Source: Nocardioides dongkuii | Lineage (GTDB): Bacteria; Actinomycetota; Actinomycetes; Propionibacteriales; Nocardioidaceae | Length of the DNA stretch: 64,000 nt | Reading direction: 5' to 3' | NCBI RefSeq assembly: GCF_014127485.1 | Contig: NZ_CP059903.1 | Coordinates: 2,356,001-2,420,000 of the forward strand | In this document: piece by piece, positions 49,497 to 59,487 of the stretch | How positions within the stretch are numbered: position 1 is the first letter of the stretch | Layout of the letters: the number at the start of each line of letters is the position of its first letter | The notes under the pieces: model-generated | The model's database searches: none | Seen by the model: only the letters and a program-made list of their open reading frames with translations | What the model was told of the DNA's origin: nothing | Position numbers and translations under genes: made by a program

Positions 49497-50662
49497 CAGT
49501 ACATCCCCGGGTCGATCTTGTGGCCGAACTCGTGGGCGCCGAACATCTGCAGCGCCCGCTCGGGGTCGTTGGCGGCGTGCACGCGACCGGCGTGCGCGTC
49601 GCGCCAGGCCCGCTGCAGGTAGGTGCCCTCGGCCAGCGCGCGGCCGCCGGACGCCTCGAACAGCGCGTCGATCGCGTCGATGGCCCGCTGGCTGCCCAGC
49701 ACCTGGTCGCGGCGCACCTTCAGCCGCACGCCGAGCGGGATCTTCTCGCCCTTGGCGACGTGCGCCATCTCCTCGCGGATGTTGTTGGTCAGCAGCGCCC
49801 AGGCGGCGTCGATCTCGCTGCTGGCCCGGGCGATGCGGACCGCGGAGAACGGGTCGAGCGACGCCTTCTCCCCGAGGTACGCCGCGCGGGTGCGCTTCTG
49901 CTGCATCTCGACGTGCTCGGCGTACGCGCCCCGCGCCATGCCGATGATCGGCGTGGTGATGGTGCCGGTGAAGATCGAGTGGAACGGCAGCTTGTAGAGG
50001 TCGGAGGTGTTCTGCTCCTGGCCCGGGCCGCGGCACTGGCCGGTCTCCCCCATCGACAGCGTGAACGCCTCGGGGATGAACACGTCGTCGACGACGATGT
50101 CGTTGGAGCCGGTGCCGCGCAGGCCGACCATGTGCCAGACGTCGACGATCGTGTAGCTCTCGCGCGGCACCAGGAAGGTCTTGAAGTCGACGACGTTGCC
50201 CTCGTCGTTGAACACCAGGCCGCCGAGGAGCACCCAGCTGCAGTGGTCGCAGCCCGAGGAGAAGCTCCACTTGCCGGAGAGCTGGTAGCCGCCGTCGGCG
50301 ACCGTGGCCTTGCCGGTCGGGGCGTACGACGAGCTCAGCCGGGTCGAGGTGTCTGAGCCCCAGACCGCCTGCTGGGCCTCGTCGGCGAAGAGCGCGACCT
50401 GCCACGGGTGCACGCCGACCACGCTGGAGACCCAGCCGGTCGACCCGTCCGCGGACGCGATGTCGCGCACGGCGGTGTAGAAGGTGACGGGGTCCGCCTC
50501 GAAGCCGTCGAAGCGCTTCGGCTGCAGGAGCCGGAAGAACCCGGTCTCCTCCAGCTCCTTGATCGAAGCCTCGGGCACCACGCGGAGGCGCTCGGCCTCG
50601 TCGGCGCGCTCGCGGAAGGTGGGAAGCAGGTCGCGTACGCCGTCGAGAACAGCCTGGGACAT
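49496..50662 (-). CDS. hsaA: 3-HSA hydroxylase, oxygenase subunit HsaA
   Basis: A 388-residue flavin-dependent monooxygenase of the acyl-CoA dehydrogenase fold that hydroxylates 3-HSA at C4, using flavin reduced by HsaB. GSTGWVSSVVGVHPWQVALF and YQLSGKWSFSSGCDHCSWVLLGG are typical of the group D monooxygenases; AIDALFEASGGRALAEGTYLQRAWRDAHAG closes the flavin site. Start is ATG at 50662 with CAGGAGATC upstream; an in-frame start farther upstream would run through the KstR operator. Confidence 0.91.
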   Translation of the reverse strand: MSQAVLDGVRDLLPTFRERADEAERLRVVPEASIKELEETGFFRLLQPKRFDGFEADPVTFYTAVRDIASADGSTGWVSSVVGVHPWQVALFADEAQQAVWGSDTSTRLSSSYAPTGKATVADGGYQLSGKWSFSSGCDHCSWVLLGGLVFNDEGNVVDFKTFLVPRESYTIVDVWHMVGLRGTGSNDIVVDDVFIPEAFTLSMGETGQCRGPGQEQNTSDLYKLPFHSIFTGTITTPIIGMARGAYAEHVEMQQKRTRAAYLGEKASLDPFSAVRIARASSEIDAAWALLTNNIREEMAHVAKGEKIPLGVRLKVRRDQVLGSQRAIDAIDALFEASGGRALAEGTYLQRAWRDAHAGRVHAANDPERALQMFGAHEFGHKIDPGMY

Positions 50663-50697
50663 GGGGATCTCCTGTGGTGGAAGGACGACGCCAATAC

Positions 50698-50711
50698 TAG
50701 AACACGTTCTC
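50698..50711 (-). promoter_or_regulatory. KstR-type operator before hsaA
   Basis: TAGAACACGTTCTC matches KstR at all but the last base. On the minus strand its final TA begins TAGTAT. The leader is about 30 nt and has a ribosome binding site. Confidence 0.82.
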
Positions 50712-50747
50712 GTTTTGGTCGAGAACGGGGCGTCGCCGCGCACGGCG

Positions 50748-50803
50748 ACGGGGCCGGCCCCCTGACGACGCGCTCGTGCGCGTCGTCAGGGACCCGGCCC
50801 CGT
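50748..50803 (-). terminator. Long hairpin terminator of the hsaE-G-F operon
   Basis: A 26-bp stem with two mismatches (50748-50773 with 50778-50803) around a TCGT loop, starting 9 nt after the hsaF stop on the minus strand. It insulates the hsaA promoter from the upstream operon. Confidence 0.75.
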
Positions 50804-50812
50804 GGCATTCCG

Positions 50813-51916
50813 TCAGGAGTTCGCGGCGGCCTTGTCCTGCTCGGCCTTGAGCATCAGCGCGATGTCGATGAGCTGGTCCTCCTGGCCGCCGATCAGCTTG
50901 CGGCGGCCGGCCTCGAGCAGGATCTTCGCGCCGGGGACGCCGTAGCGGTCCGCGGCGTTGCCGGCGTGCTTGAGGAACGAGGAGTAGACCCCGGCGTACC
51001 CCATCATCAGCGTCATCCGGTCGAGCTGGCACTCCTCCGGCATCGCCGGCTTGATGACGTCCTCGGAGGCGTCCACGATCTGGAGGAAGTCCACGCCGGT
51101 CGTCCAGCCGAGCTTGTCGCACACGCCGATGAACGCCTCGAGCGGCGTGTTGCCGGCGCCCGCGCCGAAGCGGCGCACGGAGCCGTCGATCTGGGTGGCG
51201 CCCGCGCGGGCGGCGATGACGGTGTTGGCCACGCCGAGGCCGAGGTTCTCGTGGCCGTGGAAGCCGACGTCGGCCTGCGAGCCGATCTCGGCGACCACCG
51301 CGGAGACCCGGTCGGCGGTCTGCTCCATCACGAGCGCGCCGGCCGAGTCGACGACGTACACGCACTGACAGCCGGCGTCGACCATGATCCGGGCCTGCTT
51401 CGCCAGCACCTCGGGGGGCTGGGTGTGGCTCATCATCAGGAACCCGACGGTCTCCAGCCCGAGCTCGCGGGCCAGCCCGAAGTGCTGGATCGAGACGTCG
51501 GCCTCGGTGCAGTGCGTGGCGACCCGGCAGATCTGGCCGCCGTTGTCCTGGGCGGCCCGGATGTCGTCCTTGGTGCCGAGGCCCGGCAGCATCAGGAAGG
51601 CGATCTTGGCCCGCTTCGCGGTCTCGGCCGCGATCCGGATCAGCTCCTGCTCCGGGGTCCGGGAGAAGCCGTAGTTGAACGAGGACCCGCCGAGGCCGTC
51701 GCCGTGGGTCACCTCGATCACCGGGATGCCCGAGGTGTCCAGCGCCTCGACGATGTCGTGGACCTCCTGGGCGGTGAACTGGTGCCGCTTGTGGTGCGAC
51801 CCGTCGCGCAGGCAGGTGTCGGTGAGCCGCAGGTCGAGCTTCCCCCACGGCTCCTCGCCGTGGGTGCCGGACCAGGTGCGGGCCAGGGTGTCCCGGCTGT
51901 CGGTGGTGGTGCTCAT
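50813..51916 (-). CDS. hsaF: 4-hydroxy-2-oxovalerate aldolase HsaF
   Basis: A 367-residue HMGL-like TIM-barrel aldolase that cleaves 4-hydroxy-2-oxohexanoate to pyruvate and propanal. [16 protein letters not shown] holds the catalytic Arg-Asp and His, [13 protein letters not shown] the metal-binding His pair; the C-terminal helices form the HsaG-binding communication domain. ATG overlaps the hsaG stop. Third gene of hsaE-G-F. Confidence 0.92.
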   Translation of the reverse strand: MSTTTDSRDTLARTWSGTHGEEPWGKLDLRLTDTCLRDGSHHKRHQFTAQEVHDIVEALDTSGIPVIEVTHGDGLGGSSFNYGFSRTPEQELIRIAAETAKRAKIAFLMLPGLGTKDDIRAAQDNGGQICRVATHCTEADVSIQHFGLARELGLETVGFLMMSHTQPPEVLAKQARIMVDAGCQCVYVVDSAGALVMEQTADRVSAVVAEIGSQADVGFHGHENLGLGVANTVIAARAGATQIDGSVRRFGAGAGNTPLEAFIGVCDKLGWTTGVDFLQIVDASEDVIKPAMPEECQLDRMTLMMGYAGVYSSFLKHAGNAADRYGVPGAKILLEAGRRKLIGGQEDQLIDIALMLKAEQDKAAANS

Positions 51917-52818
51917 GCGGGGCTCCCGATGATCGAGCGGGCGATGCTCTCGCCCACCTGGGTGGCGGCGGCGGTCATGATGTCGAGGTTGCCGGCGTAC
52001 GGCGGCAGGAAGTCACCGGCGCCCTCGACCTCGACGAAGATGCTCACCTTGACCTGTCCCTGGGTGGCGTCCGAGGGCTCGTCGATCTGCGGCTCCTGGA
52101 GCAGCCGGTAGCCGGGGACGTACTCCTGCACCGCCTTCTCCATCGCCACGACCGAGGCGACGACGGCGTCGCGGTCGGACTCCGGCGGGATCGCGCAGTA
52201 GATCGTGTCGCGCATGATCATCGGCGGCTCGGCGGGGTTGAGGATGATGATCGCCTTGCCCCGCTCGGCCCCGCCGATGGTCCGGACACCGGCGGACGTC
52301 GTCCGGGTGAACTCGTCGATGTTGGCGCGGGTGCCGGGACCGGCGGACATCGAGGACACCGACGCCACGATCTCGGCGTACGACACCGTCGCGGCGCGCG
52401 AGACCGCGGCCACCATCGGGATCGTCGCCTGGCCACCGCAGGTGATCATGTTGACGTTCATCGCGCCCACGTGCTCCTCGCCGTTGACCGGCGGGATCAC
52501 CGCGGGGCCGACCGCGGCCGGCGTGAGGTCGACCGCGCGGATGCCGGCCTCCTGGTAGCGCGGCGCGTACTCGCGGTGCACGTACGCCGAGGTCGCCTCG
52601 AAGATCAGGTCGGGCAGGACGTCCTGCTTGAGCAGCCAGTCCACGCCCTCGTGGGAGGCCTCGAGCCCCTTCTCGGACGCGAGCCGGAGGCCCTCGGACG
52701 CGGGGTCGACCCCGATCATCCAGCGCGGCTCGATCACGTCCGAGCGCAGCAGCTTGTACATCAGGTCGGTGCCGATGTTGCCCGGCCCCACGATGGCAGC
52801 GGTCAGTCTCTGGCTCAC
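51913..52818 (-). CDS. hsaG: Acylating (acet)aldehyde dehydrogenase HsaG
   Basis: A 301-residue NAD-dependent enzyme that converts propanal, channelled from HsaF, to propionyl-CoA. NAD loop [17 protein letters not shown] (8-24), catalytic Cys127 in [14 protein letters not shown], and the [18 protein letters not shown]-terminal motif. GTG at 52818 overlaps the hsaE stop. Confidence 0.92.
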   Translation of the reverse strand: MSQRLTAAIVGPGNIGTDLMYKLLRSDVIEPRWMIGVDPASEGLRLASEKGLEASHEGVDWLLKQDVLPDLIFEATSAYVHREYAPRYQEAGIRAVDLTPAAVGPAVIPPVNGEEHVGAMNVNMITCGGQATIPMVAAVSRAATVSYAEIVASVSSMSAGPGTRANIDEFTRTTSAGVRTIGGAERGKAIIILNPAEPPMIMRDTIYCAIPPESDRDAVVASVVAMEKAVQEYVPGYRLLQEPQIDEPSDATQGQVKVSIFVEVEGAGDFLPPYAGNLDIMTAAATQVGESIARSIIGSPA

Positions 52819-53621
52819 GCCTTCTCCTCGAACTCGACGGTGAGCGGCGCGAAGCCGCTGATGGTGGCCTCGACCCGGTCCCCCGGGGCGAACGGCACGA
52901 ACGGGCCCAGGGCCCCGGACAGGATCAGGTGGCCGGCGCGCAGCGGGTCGCCGAAGCGGCGGGCCTGGACGGCCAGCCAGCGCAGCGCCTCCAGGGGGTC
53001 GCCGAGGCAGGCGGCGCCGGTGCCGGCGGAGCGCTCCTCGCCGTTGATGCTCAGCGACATCGTCACCTCGCGCGGCTCGAGGTCGTCGAGCGAGCGGCCG
53101 TCGCGGCCGACGACGAACAGCCCGCTGGAGGCGTTGTCGGCGACGGTGTCGGTGAACCCGATGTCCCAGTCGGCGATGCGGGAGTCGACGATCTCCAGCG
53201 CCGGCAGGGCGACGTCCACGGCGGCGCGGACGACGTCGAGGGTGATGTCGTCCTGGTCGATGTCGCGCCCCAGGACGAACGCGACCTCGGCCTCGACCCG
53301 CGGCTGGACCAGGGTGCGCATGGAGATCGGGTGCTGGTCGCTGACGTCCATGTCGCTGAGCAGGTAGCCGAAGTCGGGCTGGTCGACGCCGAGCTGGCGC
53401 TGCACGGCCTCGGAGGTGGCGCCGATCTTGCGGCCCACCACCGTCACGCCGCCGGCGAGGCGCGCCTCGACCAGGCCGCGCTGCACGGCGTACGCCGCGG
53501 CGAGGTCGTCGGTGCCGATCAGGTCGCGCACGGCGGCGCAGGGCACGCGGGTCGTCTGGGCCTCGCTCAGCCGCCTGACGGCTGCCTCGACGGCGGCCTC
53601 CGCAGCATGGTGTTCGGTCAC
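52815..53621 (-). CDS. hsaE: 2-hydroxyhexa-2,4-dienoate hydratase HsaE
   Basis: A 268-residue hydratase of the FAH-like/MhpD family. [39 protein letters not shown] (metal-binding Glu pair) and [30 protein letters not shown] are diagnostic. GTG at 53621 lies 7 nt from TACTCT, which overlaps a KstR box, so the operon hsaE-G-F is leaderless. Divergent from kstD, as in mycobacteria. Confidence 0.92.
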   Translation of the reverse strand: MTEHHAAEAAVEAAVRRLSEAQTTRVPCAAVRDLIGTDDLAAAYAVQRGLVEARLAGGVTVVGRKIGATSEAVQRQLGVDQPDFGYLLSDMDVSDQHPISMRTLVQPRVEAEVAFVLGRDIDQDDITLDVVRAAVDVALPALEIVDSRIADWDIGFTDTVADNASSGLFVVGRDGRSLDDLEPREVTMSLSINGEERSAGTGAACLGDPLEALRWLAVQARRFGDPLRAGHLILSGALGPFVPFAPGDRVEATISGFAPLTVEFEEKA

Positions 53622-53632
53622 GGGAGCAAGAG

Positions 53633-53646
53633 TAGAACCTGTTACA
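53633..53646. promoter_or_regulatory. KstR-type operator, hsaE/kstD divergent promoter
   Basis: TAGAACCTGTTACA fully matches TNNAACNNGTTNNA. TACAGT (53643-53648) sits 8 nt before the kstD ATG, and TACTCT on the minus strand 7 nt before the hsaE GTG. The whole divergent promoter is only 35 nt long. Confidence 0.85.
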
Positions 53647-53656
53647 GTTTCGCGCC

Positions 53657-55375
53657 ATGACGGGTCGTACGGGAGCTCCTGGAAGCGGGCCTTTGCCCAC
53701 CGAGGTGGACGTGGTCGTGGTCGGGGCCGGTGCGGCCGGGATGTCGGCGGCGCTCGCTGCTGCGGACCGGGGCCTGGACACGGTCTTGCTGGAGAAGAGC
53801 GCCTACTTCGGCGGCTCGACCGCGCGCAGCGGCGGCGGGGTCTGGATCCCGGGCAACTACGCCCTCAAGGCGGTCGGCCAGGACGACGCGCTCGAGAACG
53901 CCAAGCTCTACCTCGACTCCATCGTGGGCGACGTCGTGCCGAAGGTGCGGCGCGACACCTACATCGACCGCGGCGCCGAGGTGATGGACTTCATCAAGGC
54001 CCGCACCCCGGTCCGGTTCACCTGGGTCCCCGACTACGCCGACTACCACCCCGAGCGGCCCGGCGGCCGCGCCAAGGGCCGCACCGTCGAGCCGATCCCG
54101 CTGGACGCGCGGTTCCTCGGCGAGGAGCTCGAGCGGCTGCACCCGGCGTACACGAAGGCGCCGGCGAACATGATCGTGACCCAGGCCGACTTCCGGAAGA
54201 TGAGCCTCGGGATGCGCACCATCCGCGGCCCGCTCACGATCATGAAGGTCACCATCCGGCGGATGGTCAGCCTGATGCGGCGCCAGCGGATGTACGCGAT
54301 GGGCAACGCGATCGCGATCGGGCTGCGCCAGGGCCTGCGGGACGCGGGCGTGCCGGTCCACTACGAGGCCGACCTGCAGGACCTGGTGATCGAGGACGGC
54401 CGGGTGGTCGGCGTCCGCGTGCGCCGCGACGGCGCCGAGGTCGTCGTCCGGGCGCGCCGCGGCGTGGTCCTCGGCAGCGGCGGCTTCGAGCGCAACACCG
54501 AGCTCCGCGAGAAGCACCTCCCCCAGCCGACGTCGGCCGACTGGACGACGGGCTCGCAGTTCAACACCGGCGGCGGGCTGCTCGCCGGCGTCGCCGCGGG
54601 CGCCGAGTCCGGCCTGATGGACGACGCCTGGTGGGGCCCGACGATCCCGCTCCCGGGCCGCCCGTGGTTCTGCCTGGCCGAGCGCAACCTGCCCGGCTCG
54701 ATCATCGTCAACCAGGCCGGCGAGCGGTTCATGAACGAGGCGCTGCCCTACGTCGAGGCGGTGCACGAGATCTACCGCGGCGAGGCCACCGGCGTCGGCC
54801 ACGTGCCGTCGTGGATGGTCATCGACCAGCGCTACCGCAACCGCTACGTCTTCGCCGGGCTGATGCCGCGGCAGCCGTTCCCCGGCCGGTGGTTCAAGGA
54901 GGGCATCGTGCGCAAGGGCGCCACCCTCGCCGACCTCGCCGCCGAGATCGACGTCCCGGTCGAGAGCCTCACGCGCACCGTCGAGCGGTTCAACGGCTTC
55001 GCCCGCACCGGCGTCGACGCCGACTTCCACCGCGGCGAGAGCGCCTACGACAAGTACTACTCCGACCCCACGGTCAAGCCGAACCCGTCGCTGCACACGA
55101 TCGACGAGGGCCCGTTCTACGCCGTCAAGATCGTCCCGGGCGACCTCGGCACCAAGGGCGGCCTGGTCACCGACGAGCGCGCCCGGGTGCTGCGCCCCGA
55201 CGGGTCCGTGATCACCGGGCTCTACGCCTCCGGCAACGTCTCGTCCTCGGTCATGGGTCACACCTACCCCGGCCCGGGCGGCACGATCGGCCCCGCCCTC
55301 GTCTTCGGCTACCTCGCCGCCGAGGACATCGCCCAGCACACCGCCCCGCACTCGAACGTCTCGGAGACCGCCTGA
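53657..55375 (+). CDS. kstD: 3-ketosteroid delta1-dehydrogenase KstD
   Basis: A 572-residue FAD enzyme that introduces the 1,2 double bond in ring A. FAD Rossmann motif [22 protein letters not shown] (19-40), [16 protein letters not shown] (about 52-67), and the C-terminal [28 protein letters not shown] block with the conserved Tyr-Pro-Gly-Pro-Gly of KstD enzymes. Leaderless ATG from TACAGT. A hydratase gene overlaps its stop. Confidence 0.92.
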   Translation: MTGRTGAPGSGPLPTEVDVVVVGAGAAGMSAALAAADRGLDTVLLEKSAYFGGSTARSGGGVWIPGNYALKAVGQDDALENAKLYLDSIVGDVVPKVRRDTYIDRGAEVMDFIKARTPVRFTWVPDYADYHPERPGGRAKGRTVEPIPLDARFLGEELERLHPAYTKAPANMIVTQADFRKMSLGMRTIRGPLTIMKVTIRRMVSLMRRQRMYAMGNAIAIGLRQGLRDAGVPVHYEADLQDLVIEDGRVVGVRVRRDGAEVVVRARRGVVLGSGGFERNTELREKHLPQPTSADWTTGSQFNTGGGLLAGVAAGAESGLMDDAWWGPTIPLPGRPWFCLAERNLPGSIIVNQAGERFMNEALPYVEAVHEIYRGEATGVGHVPSWMVIDQRYRNRYVFAGLMPRQPFPGRWFKEGIVRKGATLADLAAEIDVPVESLTRTVERFNGFARTGVDADFHRGESAYDKYYSDPTVKPNPSLHTIDEGPFYAVKIVPGDLGTKGGLVTDERARVLRPDGSVITGLYASGNVSSSVMGHTYPGPGGTIGPALVFGYLAAEDIAQHTAPHSNVSETA

Positions 55376-56226
55376 TGCCCATCGATCCCACGGTCGCGAT
55401 CGGCGCCGACCTCGGCAGCCGCGAGTTCTCCTGGCAGGAGAGCGACGTCCTGCTCTACCACCTCGGCATCGGCGCGACCGACCTGTCCTGGACCCTCGAG
55501 GGGCCCGACCTGCAGGTGCTCCCGTCGTTCGGCGTGGTCGCGCCGACCTTCCACGACACCGACCCGCCGCCGCTCGACCTCCCGGGCTGCGACATCGACC
55601 TCGCCCAGGTCGTGCACGGCTCGCAGTCGATCAGCGTCACCGGCCCGCTGCCCACCTCCGGCACCGCGCAGGTGTCGACGCGGATCAGCGACATCTGGGA
55701 CAAGGGCAAGGCGGCGGTGATCTGGCAGGAGGCCGTCGCCACGTCGCCCGAGGGCGCGGAGCTGTGGACCACCCGCTCCTCGATCTTCGTCAAGGGCGAG
55801 GGCGGCTGGGGCGGCGACCGCGGGTCCTCGACACCCGTCACCCCGCCCGACCGCGCGCCCGACGCCGACACGGCGTACGACGTGCTCCCGCAGCAGGCGC
55901 TGCTCTACCGGCTCTGCGGCGACCGCAACCCGCTGCACGCCGACCCGGACTTCGCGGCCCGGGCCGGCTTCCCCGCGCCGATCCTGCACGGCCTGTGCTC
56001 CTACGGGATCGTGCTGCGCACGCTCACCGAGCAGCTGCTCGACGGTGACGCCGCCGCGGTCTCCGGCTTCGCGGCGAAGTTCGCCGGCGTGGTCTTCCCC
56101 GGCGAGACGATCCGCGTGCAGGGCTGGCGCGAGGACGGCCGCGTCCTCGGCTCGGCCACCGTCGCCGGCGGCGAGCGCGACGGCGCGCCCGTCCTCGCCG
56201 ACGTCGTGCTGAGCACCGCCGGCTGA
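55375..56226 (+). CDS. MaoC-like double-hotdog enoyl-CoA hydratase (Rv3538/Hsd4B-like)
   Basis: A 283-residue protein with two hotdog repeats. The second carries the hydratase motif YRLCGDRNPLHADPDFAARAGFPAPILHGLCSYG (about 175-208, read as two parts), with Asp, Asn and His in the catalytic order. The N-terminal repeat holds YHLGIGA. It matches the C-terminal hydratase of peroxisomal multifunctional enzyme type 2. TGATG overlap with kstD places it in the KstR operon; likely hydrates a side-chain enoyl-CoA. Confidence 0.87.
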   Translation: MPIDPTVAIGADLGSREFSWQESDVLLYHLGIGATDLSWTLEGPDLQVLPSFGVVAPTFHDTDPPPLDLPGCDIDLAQVVHGSQSISVTGPLPTSGTAQVSTRISDIWDKGKAAVIWQEAVATSPEGAELWTTRSSIFVKGEGGWGGDRGSSTPVTPPDRAPDADTAYDVLPQQALLYRLCGDRNPLHADPDFAARAGFPAPILHGLCSYGIVLRTLTEQLLDGDAAAVSGFAAKFAGVVFPGETIRVQGWREDGRVLGSATVAGGERDGAPVLADVVLSTAG

Positions 56227-56248
56227 CCGACGCCCGTCGGCCCCGCTC

Positions 56249-56272
56249 AACCTCGCGCACCCGGCGTGCGTA
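56249..56272 (+). promoter_or_regulatory. Possible ECF-type autoregulated promoter
   Basis: AACC (56249-56252) and CGTA (56269-56272) are separated by 16 nt upstream of the sigma factor gene, resembling ECF -35/-10 pairs. Weak, motif-only evidence. Confidence 0.25.
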
Positions 56273-56309
56273 GAGAGGGGTGAGGGCGACAGGCGGCGGA
56301 GAGGCAGCG

Positions 56310-56816
56310 ATGACAGGGTCCCGGGACCGGGAGTTCGAGGAGTTCGTGCAGGCGGCGTGGCCGCGGCTGCGGCGCGCGGCGTACCTGCTCACCCACGACA
56401 CCCATGACGCCGAGGACGTCCTCCAGTCCGCGCTCACCCGCAGCTACGCGCACTGGCACCGGGTCGAGCGCGACGGCGCGTACTCCTACGTCCACCGCGC
56501 CCTGGTCAACGCCTACATCGACTCGACCCGTCGCCGTCGGGCGGTCCCCGTGGCCGACGCGCCCGATCGACCGGGCGGCACCGACCACGGCGGCGCCCTG
56601 GAGGACCGCAGCGAGCTGCTCGACCTGCTCGCCCCGCTGTCCCCCCGCGAGCGCTCGATCATCGTCTGGCGCTACTACCTCGACACCCCGGAGAAGGAGG
56701 TCGCGGACCGGCTCGGGATCGCGCCCGGGACGGTGCGCAGCACCGCCTCCCGCGCCCTCGCCCGCGTGCGCGACGCCGGCGCGGCCTCGACCCACCCGAG
56801 AGGACACGACTCGTGA
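56310..56816 (+). CDS. SigE-family ECF sigma factor
   Basis: A 168-residue sigma70-family protein. Region 2: LLTHDTHDAEDVLQSALTRSYAHWHRV (about 28-54). Region 4: LAPLSPRERSIIVWRYYLDTPEKEVADRLGIAPGTVRSTASRAL (about 108-151). Start is ATG at 56310 with GGAGAGG upstream. The stop overlaps the GTG of a membrane protein that is probably its anti-sigma or sensor partner. The regulon is unknown. Confidence 0.87.
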   Translation: MTGSRDREFEEFVQAAWPRLRRAAYLLTHDTHDAEDVLQSALTRSYAHWHRVERDGAYSYVHRALVNAYIDSTRRRRAVPVADAPDRPGGTDHGGALEDRSELLDLLAPLSPRERSIIVWRYYLDTPEKEVADRLGIAPGTVRSTASRALARVRDAGAASTHPRGHDS

Positions 56817-57634
56817 ACGACACCGACACCGACCGCCGGATGTTCGAGCTCGTCGCGGCCGAGCCGGACGCCGTCGGACCGCCGGACGTCTCGGCGATCA
56901 CCCGCCGCGCTCGGCGGCACGTCGTCCGGCGGCGCGCCGCCGCCGGCCTCGGGGTCCTCGCCGTCGCCGCGACCGTGGTGGTCGGCGTCGCCGTGCAGCA
57001 GGACGACGTGGAGCGCGGCCGCGAGGCACCGCCCGTGTCCAGCCCGTCGCCGACGGCCACCGCGTCCCCGACCGCCACGCCGGCCCGGCCCGAGCCGGGA
57101 TCCGTGCGCCTCCCCGGCGGCGTGCGGCTCACCGGCGAGTACGAGCAGGGCGAGGTCGTCGGCGAGGTGGTCGACCTCGGTCGGCTCGGCGACCACGAGG
57201 AGGTGCTGTACGCCGCCCGGGGCTCGCTCGACCTGAGCGACCCCGGGGCCAGCACGACGTACGTCGCGGCCGGCGTCCGGGTCGACGACCGGATCCTGCG
57301 CACGATGCCCGTGGCCTGGCCGGGCCAGGCGGGCGACGAGCCCGACCAGGCCACCCTGTACGACGGCCACCGCATCGACATGTACGGGTTCCGCGACCCC
57401 TACTACCGGCTCTTCGGCCTCGCCCGGGGACAAGTGGCACCGACGATCGAGCTCCCCGACGGGCGGTCCCGGGCCACGACCCTCGCCAGCACGGAGGTGC
57501 TCCCCGGCTGGACGGTCTTCGTCGACGAGGGCCCATGGGACCCGGCCTGGGACGCGCTGCAGGCGGTGCCCGCGGTGCTCGACCTCGGTGACGGCCGGGA
57601 GCTCGACGTGCGGGAACGCACCTGGACCGGGTGA
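56813..57634 (+). CDS. Single-pass membrane protein, probable sigma-factor partner
   Basis: A 273-residue protein: cytoplasmic N-terminus of ~40 residues, one membrane helix (GLGVLAVAATVVVGVAVQ, about 45-62), a Pro/Ser/Thr/Ala-rich linker (about 75-95) and an extracytoplasmic beta-rich domain. It lacks a clear zinc-binding anti-sigma motif (no H-X3-C-X2-C), so the anti-sigma role is inferred only from overlap with the sigma gene and topology. Confidence 0.65.
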   Translation: MNDTDTDRRMFELVAAEPDAVGPPDVSAITRRARRHVVRRRAAAGLGVLAVAATVVVGVAVQQDDVERGREAPPVSSPSPTATASPTATPARPEPGSVRLPGGVRLTGEYEQGEVVGEVVDLGRLGDHEEVLYAARGSLDLSDPGASTTYVAAGVRVDDRILRTMPVAWPGQAGDEPDQATLYDGHRIDMYGFRDPYYRLFGLARGQVAPTIELPDGRSRATTLASTEVLPGWTVFVDEGPWDPAWDALQAVPAVLDLGDGRELDVRERTWTG

Positions 57635-57678
57635 GTGTCGGGCTCCCTCAGCCGGCCCTCACCCGGCCGCTCCCGCTG

Positions 57679-57727
57679 GTTGTGTGGTTGATCGGTTCAA
57701 CCAGGTTCAACCGATCAACCACACAAC
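57679..57727. terminator. Perfect 19-bp hairpin in a 328-nt gene-free gap
   Basis: GTTGTGTGGTTGATCGGTT (57679-57697) pairs exactly with 57709-57727 across an 11-nt loop that itself reads CAACCAGGTTC. It lies 45 nt after the membrane protein stop. The rest of 57635-57962 contains GC-rich leader sequence of the exporter gene and no gene that I can support. Confidence 0.6.
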
Positions 57728-57962
57728 GCCGCAGGCGCCCCTCGGGGGTTCGGCCGACGTCCGAGGCCGGTGCTAACGTCCGTGGTCGCGGGCGGCGTCA
57801 TCTCGACCCTGTCCGCGAGAGGTTCGAACGGCCTGGCCTTATCCGGTCTCCCCGGCTCGCCGTACGTCCCTCGGTCGATCGGCGTCAGGGCAAGGACGCC
57901 AAGACCGCCCCCCGCGGGCGGGTCTCCCCTGCCTGCGCCGATCACGTACGAGGAGAAACCCG

Positions 57963-59480
57963 TTGACCAGCAGCCCAGGGTCCCAGGGGGCGGCGACCAG
58001 CACGGTCGACCCCAACCACGCCAGCCGGTGGATCATCCTGGCCATCGTCGGCGTCGCGCAGCTGATGGTGGTGCTCGACGGCACCATCGTGAACATCGCG
58101 CTCCCGTCTGCGCAGGCCGACCTGCACTTCGATGACGGCAGCCGGCAGTGGGTCGTGACGGCGTACGCGCTCGCCTTCGGCTCCCTGCTGCTCCTCGGCG
58201 GGCGGCTCGGCGACCTGTTCGGGCGCAAGCAGATGTTCGTCGTGGGGCTCTTCGGGTTCGCCGTCGCCTCCGCCCTCGGCGGGGCCGCCTCGACCTTCGA
58301 GCTGCTCGTCGTGGCCCGAGCCGGGCAGGGGCTCTTCGGCGCCCTGCTGGCGCCGGCCGCCCTGGCGATCCTCTCGGTCACGTTCAGCGACCCGGCCGAG
58401 CGGGGCAAGGCGTTCGGGATCTTCGGCGCCCTCGCCGGTGTCGGTGCCGGCATCGGCCTGCTGCTCGGCGGCGTGCTCACCGAGTGGCTCTCCTGGCGCT
58501 GGTGCCTCTACGTCAACCTCGCGTTCGCCGTCCCGGCCGCGCTCGTGGCGATCCGGGTGATCCGCACGCACGACCGGCAGCACGAGGCTGCGGCGCAGGC
58601 GCACGGCCGCAGCATCGACTGGCCCGGCGTGGCCACCGCCACCCTCGGCCTGTTCGCGCTGGTCTTCGGCTTCTCCTCCGCCGAGGCGCGCGGCTGGGGC
58701 TCCCCCGTCACCCTCGTGTCGCTGGTGGCGGCGCCGCTGCTGCTGCTCGCCTTCGTCCTGGTCGAGCGCCGCGTCCGCCAGCCGCTGCTGCCCCTGCACG
58801 TGGTCTGGAACGCGACCCGGGGCGGGTCGTACTTCGCGATCGCGGTCCTGGGCATCGCGATGTTCGGCGTCTTCCTGTTCGTGACCTACTTCTTCCAGCA
58901 GAACCTCGGCTACTCGCCGATCCGGGCGGGCTTCGCCTTCATGCCCCTCAACGTGACGATCATGATCGTCTCCGGGGTGAGCTCCGGGATGCTGCTGCCG
59001 AGGCTCGGCCCCCGCACCCTGATCGTCTCCGGGCTCGCGCTGGCGGCCCTGGGCATGGTGGTGCTGGCCCAGATCGACACCGGCTCGGGGTACGTCGCCG
59101 TGCTGCCGTCACTCGTCCTGGTCGGCATCGGCGCCGGCTTCCTGTTCACGACCACCTTCGCGACCGCCACCCTCGGCGTGGACTGGCAGGACATGGGCGT
59201 CGCCTCGGCCATGCTGAACACCGCCCAGCAGGTCGGCGGCTCGGTCGGGACCGCGCTGCTCTCCACGTTCTTCGCCAACGCGGTCACCGACTACGCCACC
59301 GAGAACCCGGGCCCCCGGGTGCTGGTGGAGGCCACCATCCACGGCTACACCACGGTGTTCTGGTGGGCCGCTGCGATCACCGCCGTCGGGGCCGTCGTCG
59401 CCTTCGTGCTGATGCGGTCGAGCAGCGCCCAGCTCGCCGAGGCCGAGCAGTCGGCGGGGCCGGGGCTGCCCGCGCACTGA
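57963..59480 (+). CDS. MFS drug-exporter-type transporter (DHA2 family)
   Basis: A 505-residue protein with 14 predicted membrane helices. VVLDGTIVNIALPSAQ in helix 1 (motif D1), GGRLGDLFGRKQMFVVG in the loop after helix 2 (motif A) and LGGVLTEWLSWRWCLYVNL in helix 5 (motif C region) mark the 14-helix DHA2/EmrB-QacA group; it exports drugs or metabolites by proton exchange. Start is TTG at 57963, chosen because AGGAG lies 8 nt upstream and the sequence continues MTSSPGSQG. Convergent with the flavin monooxygenase gene. Confidence 0.87.
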   Translation: MTSSPGSQGAATSTVDPNHASRWIILAIVGVAQLMVVLDGTIVNIALPSAQADLHFDDGSRQWVVTAYALAFGSLLLLGGRLGDLFGRKQMFVVGLFGFAVASALGGAASTFELLVVARAGQGLFGALLAPAALAILSVTFSDPAERGKAFGIFGALAGVGAGIGLLLGGVLTEWLSWRWCLYVNLAFAVPAALVAIRVIRTHDRQHEAAAQAHGRSIDWPGVATATLGLFALVFGFSSAEARGWGSPVTLVSLVAAPLLLLAFVLVERRVRQPLLPLHVVWNATRGGSYFAIAVLGIAMFGVFLFVTYFFQQNLGYSPIRAGFAFMPLNVTIMIVSGVSSGMLLPRLGPRTLIVSGLALAALGMVVLAQIDTGSGYVAVLPSLVLVGIGAGFLFTTTFATATLGVDWQDMGVASAMLNTAQQVGGSVGTALLSTFFANAVTDYATENPGPRVLVEATIHGYTTVFWWAAAITAVGAVVAFVLMRSSSAQLAEAEQSAGPGLPAH

Positions 59481-59487
59481 CTGGGGG

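Noticed and set aside
50663..50743. N-terminal extension of hsaA
   Set aside because: The extra 27 codons run over the KstR operator, and a proper ribosome binding site precedes ATG at 50662.
57635..57962. Short open frames in the gap before the MFS gene
   Set aside because: They cross the perfect hairpin or the exporter leader and show no recognisable sequence or ribosome site.
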